Assembly (NCBI GenBank): GCA_900316595.1
Contig: ONDN01000076.1
Location: 1-8,187, forward strand
Direction of reading: 5' to 3'
DNA from: an uncultured Mycoplasmataceae bacterium
Lineage (GTDB): Bacteria > Bacillota_I > Bacilli_A > Mycoplasmatales > Mycoplasmoidaceae
DNA length: 8,187 nucleotides
The notes beneath the pieces are model-generated. The model was not told the DNA's origin. It made no database searches and saw nothing but the letters and a program-made list of their open reading frames with translations. The stretch's first letter is position 1; every line of letters begins with the position of its first letter. A program made the translations under genes and the position numbers. Below, piece after piece: positions 6,689-8,187 of this stretch.

Positions 6689-8187
6689 ATGTCTAGAAAA
6701 ATGTCTGAAAATGGAAAACAACTAAAGGAAGAACTTAGAATTTTATTGAATGTTTATGGGGATGAAGTAAAACAAGAAATTAAATTATTTAATACAAGAT
6801 CCAAAGCTGATTGGGCTTGATTTTTTGACAATAACAAAAAAGCTATTCTTATTGAAGATAAAGAAAAAAATGACAATACTGATGAAAAAACTCAGATGGA
6901 TAAATATATTGAAATTTGTCGAAAAAATGGAGTAGAAGATATTATTTCTTTAACAGTTCGTCAAAATGAAGATAACTCATTAACGACTACAATAAAACAT
7001 AATGATGATGTTCTTGACAATTCTATTAAAGAATTAGCATACTATAAAAATTTACTTGGTATTGAGAGTATTATTAACCCATCTGAAATTTATACACTAA
7101 CAAATTGTATTAACGAATTATTACATAATCAAAATGCTTTTAATATTACACATTTACAAGACAGAATGATTTTTACTGGGTGTTTGTTGTTAGAAGGTTT
7201 ACATGGCAACTTAAATATTAATAATGTTTCTTCTATTCATGCTTTAAAATCTCAAGTTGTGACTACTTTGAAAGAATTAAATAGACCATATGTAGCTGAA
7301 AAAGAAAATAAATTAACACATTTAATAAATTTATTTAAGAATGTGCCTATAGGTGTTGAATCTGTTACTACTCAAAATATTAAAAGTTTGGTAAATTATG
7401 TTCTACATATTAAATCTATCATCATTAATTCTGCAGCTGATTTTTACTCTGTAGATATAATGAATATATTTTTTAATGAGTTTGGACGTAAGAATGGAAA
7501 AAATGAGCATGGACAAGTTTTTACACCTGATCATATTGGTTCATTGATGGCAAAATTAATTAGAGCTAACAATAATGATAAAATTTTAGATCCTACATGC
7601 GGATCAGGAGCCTTACTTATTAAATCTATGTTCTTAGCTACAAAAAAAGACATTCAGGTTGAAAGAAAAAAATTTTTTACTAATAATGTTTTTGGAATTG
7701 AAAACAGTCCACAAATAGTCTCACTATGTTATATAAATATGCTATTGCATCAAGATGGCATTACAAATATAAGACCAATTAATGCCCTATCAAATGATGC
7801 GGCTGAATGGATTAAATCTAAAAAAATAAATAAAGTTATTTCTAATCCACCATATGAAAAATCTAATAAACCAATTGAAATTATGGAAAATGTTATGAAT
7901 AATATGGAAACTGGTGGTTTGGCTTGCTTTCTTTTACCTTCTGGTAAATTAAGAACTGAAGTTAAAAAAGTTAAAAACAAACTTCTTTCTAAGCATAGTC
8001 TAATAGCAATAATTAAACTTCCAGATATTTTTAGAGGTGTTGCTGGAGTAGGTTTAACTTCTTTATTTATTTTTAAAATTGGAACCCCACAAGACTATAA
8101 AATCAAAGCTTATGGTTATCACATAAAAGATGATGGTTTTATTACAGGAAGCAAATATAAAAACCAAGGAAGAGTAGATGATAAACA
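6689..8187 (+). CDS. Restriction-modification N6-adenine DNA methyltransferase with N-terminal PD-(D/E)XK-like nuclease segment, 3' end outside window
   Basis: The frame is open from ATG 6689 to the right edge, 499 codons with no TAA or TAG. AGGA at 6678-6681, seven bases upstream, supports the start. Residues 1-110 look like a nuclease: D41 in SKADWAW, then the strand AILIEDKEK giving E56-D57-K58, the D...ExK spacing of PD-(D/E)XK enzymes. A helical linker follows (about 110-265). The methyltransferase core begins with GQVFTPDHIG (275-284), then motif I DPTCGSG (301-307), FGIENS (335-340) and the catalytic NPPY (386-389). KLPDIFRGVAGVGLTSLFIFK (443-463) resembles the HsdM-family C-terminal core. 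A target-recognition domain is not reached, so specificity may be in the missing C-terminus or a separate S-like gene, as in BcgI or type I systems. Trp codons are TGG, TGA, TGG, unlike the neighbours. The methyltransferase is certain; nuclease activity is inferred. Confidence 0.88.

Noticed and set aside
7750..7980. Minus-strand open frame of 76 codons.
   Set aside because: It is antisense to the methyltransferase core around NPPY; no SD or family match.
1..8187. CRISPR array, insertion sequence or attachment site.
   Set aside because: I found no regularly spaced repeats, transposase motifs, terminal inverted repeats or duplicated target sites beside the methyltransferase gene.

Overview
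The window comes from a mollicute (Mycoplasma/Ureaplasma-type bacterium). Base composition is very AT-rich. Almost every long gene stays open only if TGA is read as tryptophan (genetic code 4): rsmH, mraZ, the 1230 gene, ppa, deoD, secG, rnr and the last gene all contain in-frame TGA. Gene content fits: a cell-division mraZ-rsmH pair, minimal nucleoside salvage, and a secG-rnr-smpB cluster. I cannot place it to species from sequence alone.

Left part (1-1229, minus strand): rsmH, cut by the left edge, follows mraZ and overlaps its 3' end. mraZ has a clear promoter (TTGGTA - 17 bp - TATAAT). Immediately downstream are two AAAGTGG boxes in 10-bp phase, which look like the MraZ autoregulatory operator and also supply the Shine-Dalgarno (SD) sequence. 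A divergent gene at 1230-1655 (141 aa, unrecognised, with a possible ribbon-helix-helix N-terminus) has a full AGGAGG SD. It ends at a bidirectional hairpin terminator shared with the convergent gene ppa (family I inorganic pyrophosphatase, 1693-2244, minus strand).

Middle (2251-6547, plus strand): an AT-only divergent promoter region separates ppa from a compact five-gene run, deoD-deoC-secG-rnr-smpB, with gaps of 8, 18, 3 and 1 nt. DeoD and DeoC belong to deoxynucleoside catabolism: base release, then cleavage of deoxyribose-5-phosphate to acetaldehyde and glyceraldehyde-3-phosphate. SecG is the small translocon subunit. RNase R and SmpB act in non-stop mRNA decay and trans-translation. Only the first gene of the run has a good SD.

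Right part (6548-8187): a 141-bp spacer with a weak hairpin and a possible -10 box leads into a long gene cut by the right edge. It encodes an N6-adenine DNA methyltransferase (DPTCGSG, NPPY) carrying an N-terminal PD-(D/E)XK-like nuclease segment, so it is probably a single-chain or BcgI-like restriction-modification enzyme. It is the only gene in the window that uses TGG for tryptophan (2 of 3 codons; the other genes use TGA 9 of 9), which suggests later acquisition. This is the accessory edge of an otherwise core region. No wholly new system is evident; the most interesting items are the nuclease-methyltransferase and the mraZ operator/SD overlap.
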